A stretch of DNA of 64,000 nucleotides, from NCBI GenBank assembly GCA_963969345.1, contig OZ017766.1, positions 7,626,001 to 7,690,000 on the forward strand. Direction: 5' to 3'. The notes below the pieces were generated by a model that ran no database searches, was not told where the DNA came from, and saw nothing but the letters and a program-made list of their open reading frames with translations. The position numbers and the translations under genes were made by a program. This DNA is from Turbatrix aceti. Lineage: Eukaryota; Nematoda; Chromadorea; Rhabditida; Panagrolaimidae. Shown here piece after piece: positions 63,824-64,000 of this stretch. Position 1 is the stretch's first letter. Every line of letters begins with the position of its first letter.

Positions 63824-64000
63824 ATTTATGTAATTTTCAATTTTTTATTTTGCCGTAGTTAATGTTCTGTAATCACTAATAAAAATCATAAAAGATCCTG
63901 TGCCACCTTCTCTAGGCGGATGCAAGTCGTTGAAGAATAATTGACACATCAGCTCACGTGAATCTGCGGATCTTATGCCGGATTTATTTTTTTATTTATT
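63824..64000. other. 3' flank of Z5
   Basis: It contains GTTCTGTAATCACTAATAAA, the shared Z 3' UTR with an AATAAA polyadenylation signal near 63877. Nothing else is recognised before the window ends. Confidence 0.5.

Overview
The window is eukaryotic nuclear DNA, most likely from a nematode or a close relative. Genes are split by introns with GT..AG borders and T-rich acceptors of the TTTNCAG kind. Intergenic DNA is very A/T-rich and full of short motifs such as ACGGTA and CGTTGYAAGAC. There is an RTE-clade retrotransposon of the type known from nematodes and a preproneuropeptide whose peptides end in FAFA, as in the nematode NLP-20 group. No tRNA, rRNA or CRISPR was seen, and the species cannot be named from the sequence.

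Layout. 0-6 kb: RNase H1 (minus), then two head-to-tail copies of an unrecognised element bounded by identical 151/152-bp end repeats. 6-12.5 kb: CHMP3/VPS24 (minus), exosome subunit RRP46 (plus), a small gene broken by a homopolymer frameshift, and the first member (Z1) of an unnamed coiled-coil/zinc gene family. 13-18 kb: an apparently intact 3.0-kb RTE element inserted in one arm of a foldback element, then relic repeats and a gag-like relic. 18-26 kb: an SRPK-like kinase, a proline-rich membrane protein with a duplicated 3' end, and WASH complex subunit 1. 27-35.5 kb: PIG-P and the mitochondrial GTPase NOA1 overlap in different frames on the same strand. An inverted pair of genes encoding N-glycosylation-rich 13-residue repeats flanks the 3' half of NOA1, one of them inside its second intron. 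35.5-42.6 kb: gene-poor DNA with foldback and hAT-type MITEs. 42.6-52.8 kb: the FAFA neuropeptide precursor, a paired-domain (PAX) gene, a TRAIP-like RING protein and an M6/PLP proteolipid gene.

53-64 kb: a mosaic of recent duplications. It holds three complete Z genes (Z3, Z4, Z5), a truncated Z2, scattered Z exons, copies of their common upstream block, an internally deleted HSP70 relic, a duplicated last exon of the proteolipid gene, a 5'-truncated RTE copy with a 68-bp target duplication, and another large foldback element.

The housekeeping genes (RNA processing, endosome/ESCRT, WASH, GPI-anchor synthesis, mitochondrial GTPase) are unrelated neighbours rather than a pathway. The most unusual content is the Z family. 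It combines an N-terminal MGNSAS-type (possibly myristoylated) leader, a coiled coil, a conserved middle domain and a Cys/His module that resembles the region preceding the polymerase in Polinton-type DNA polymerases. Other points of interest are the PIG-P/NOA1 dual-frame overlap and the mirrored glycoprotein repeat genes. All homology statements are from memory of protein families; no searches were run.
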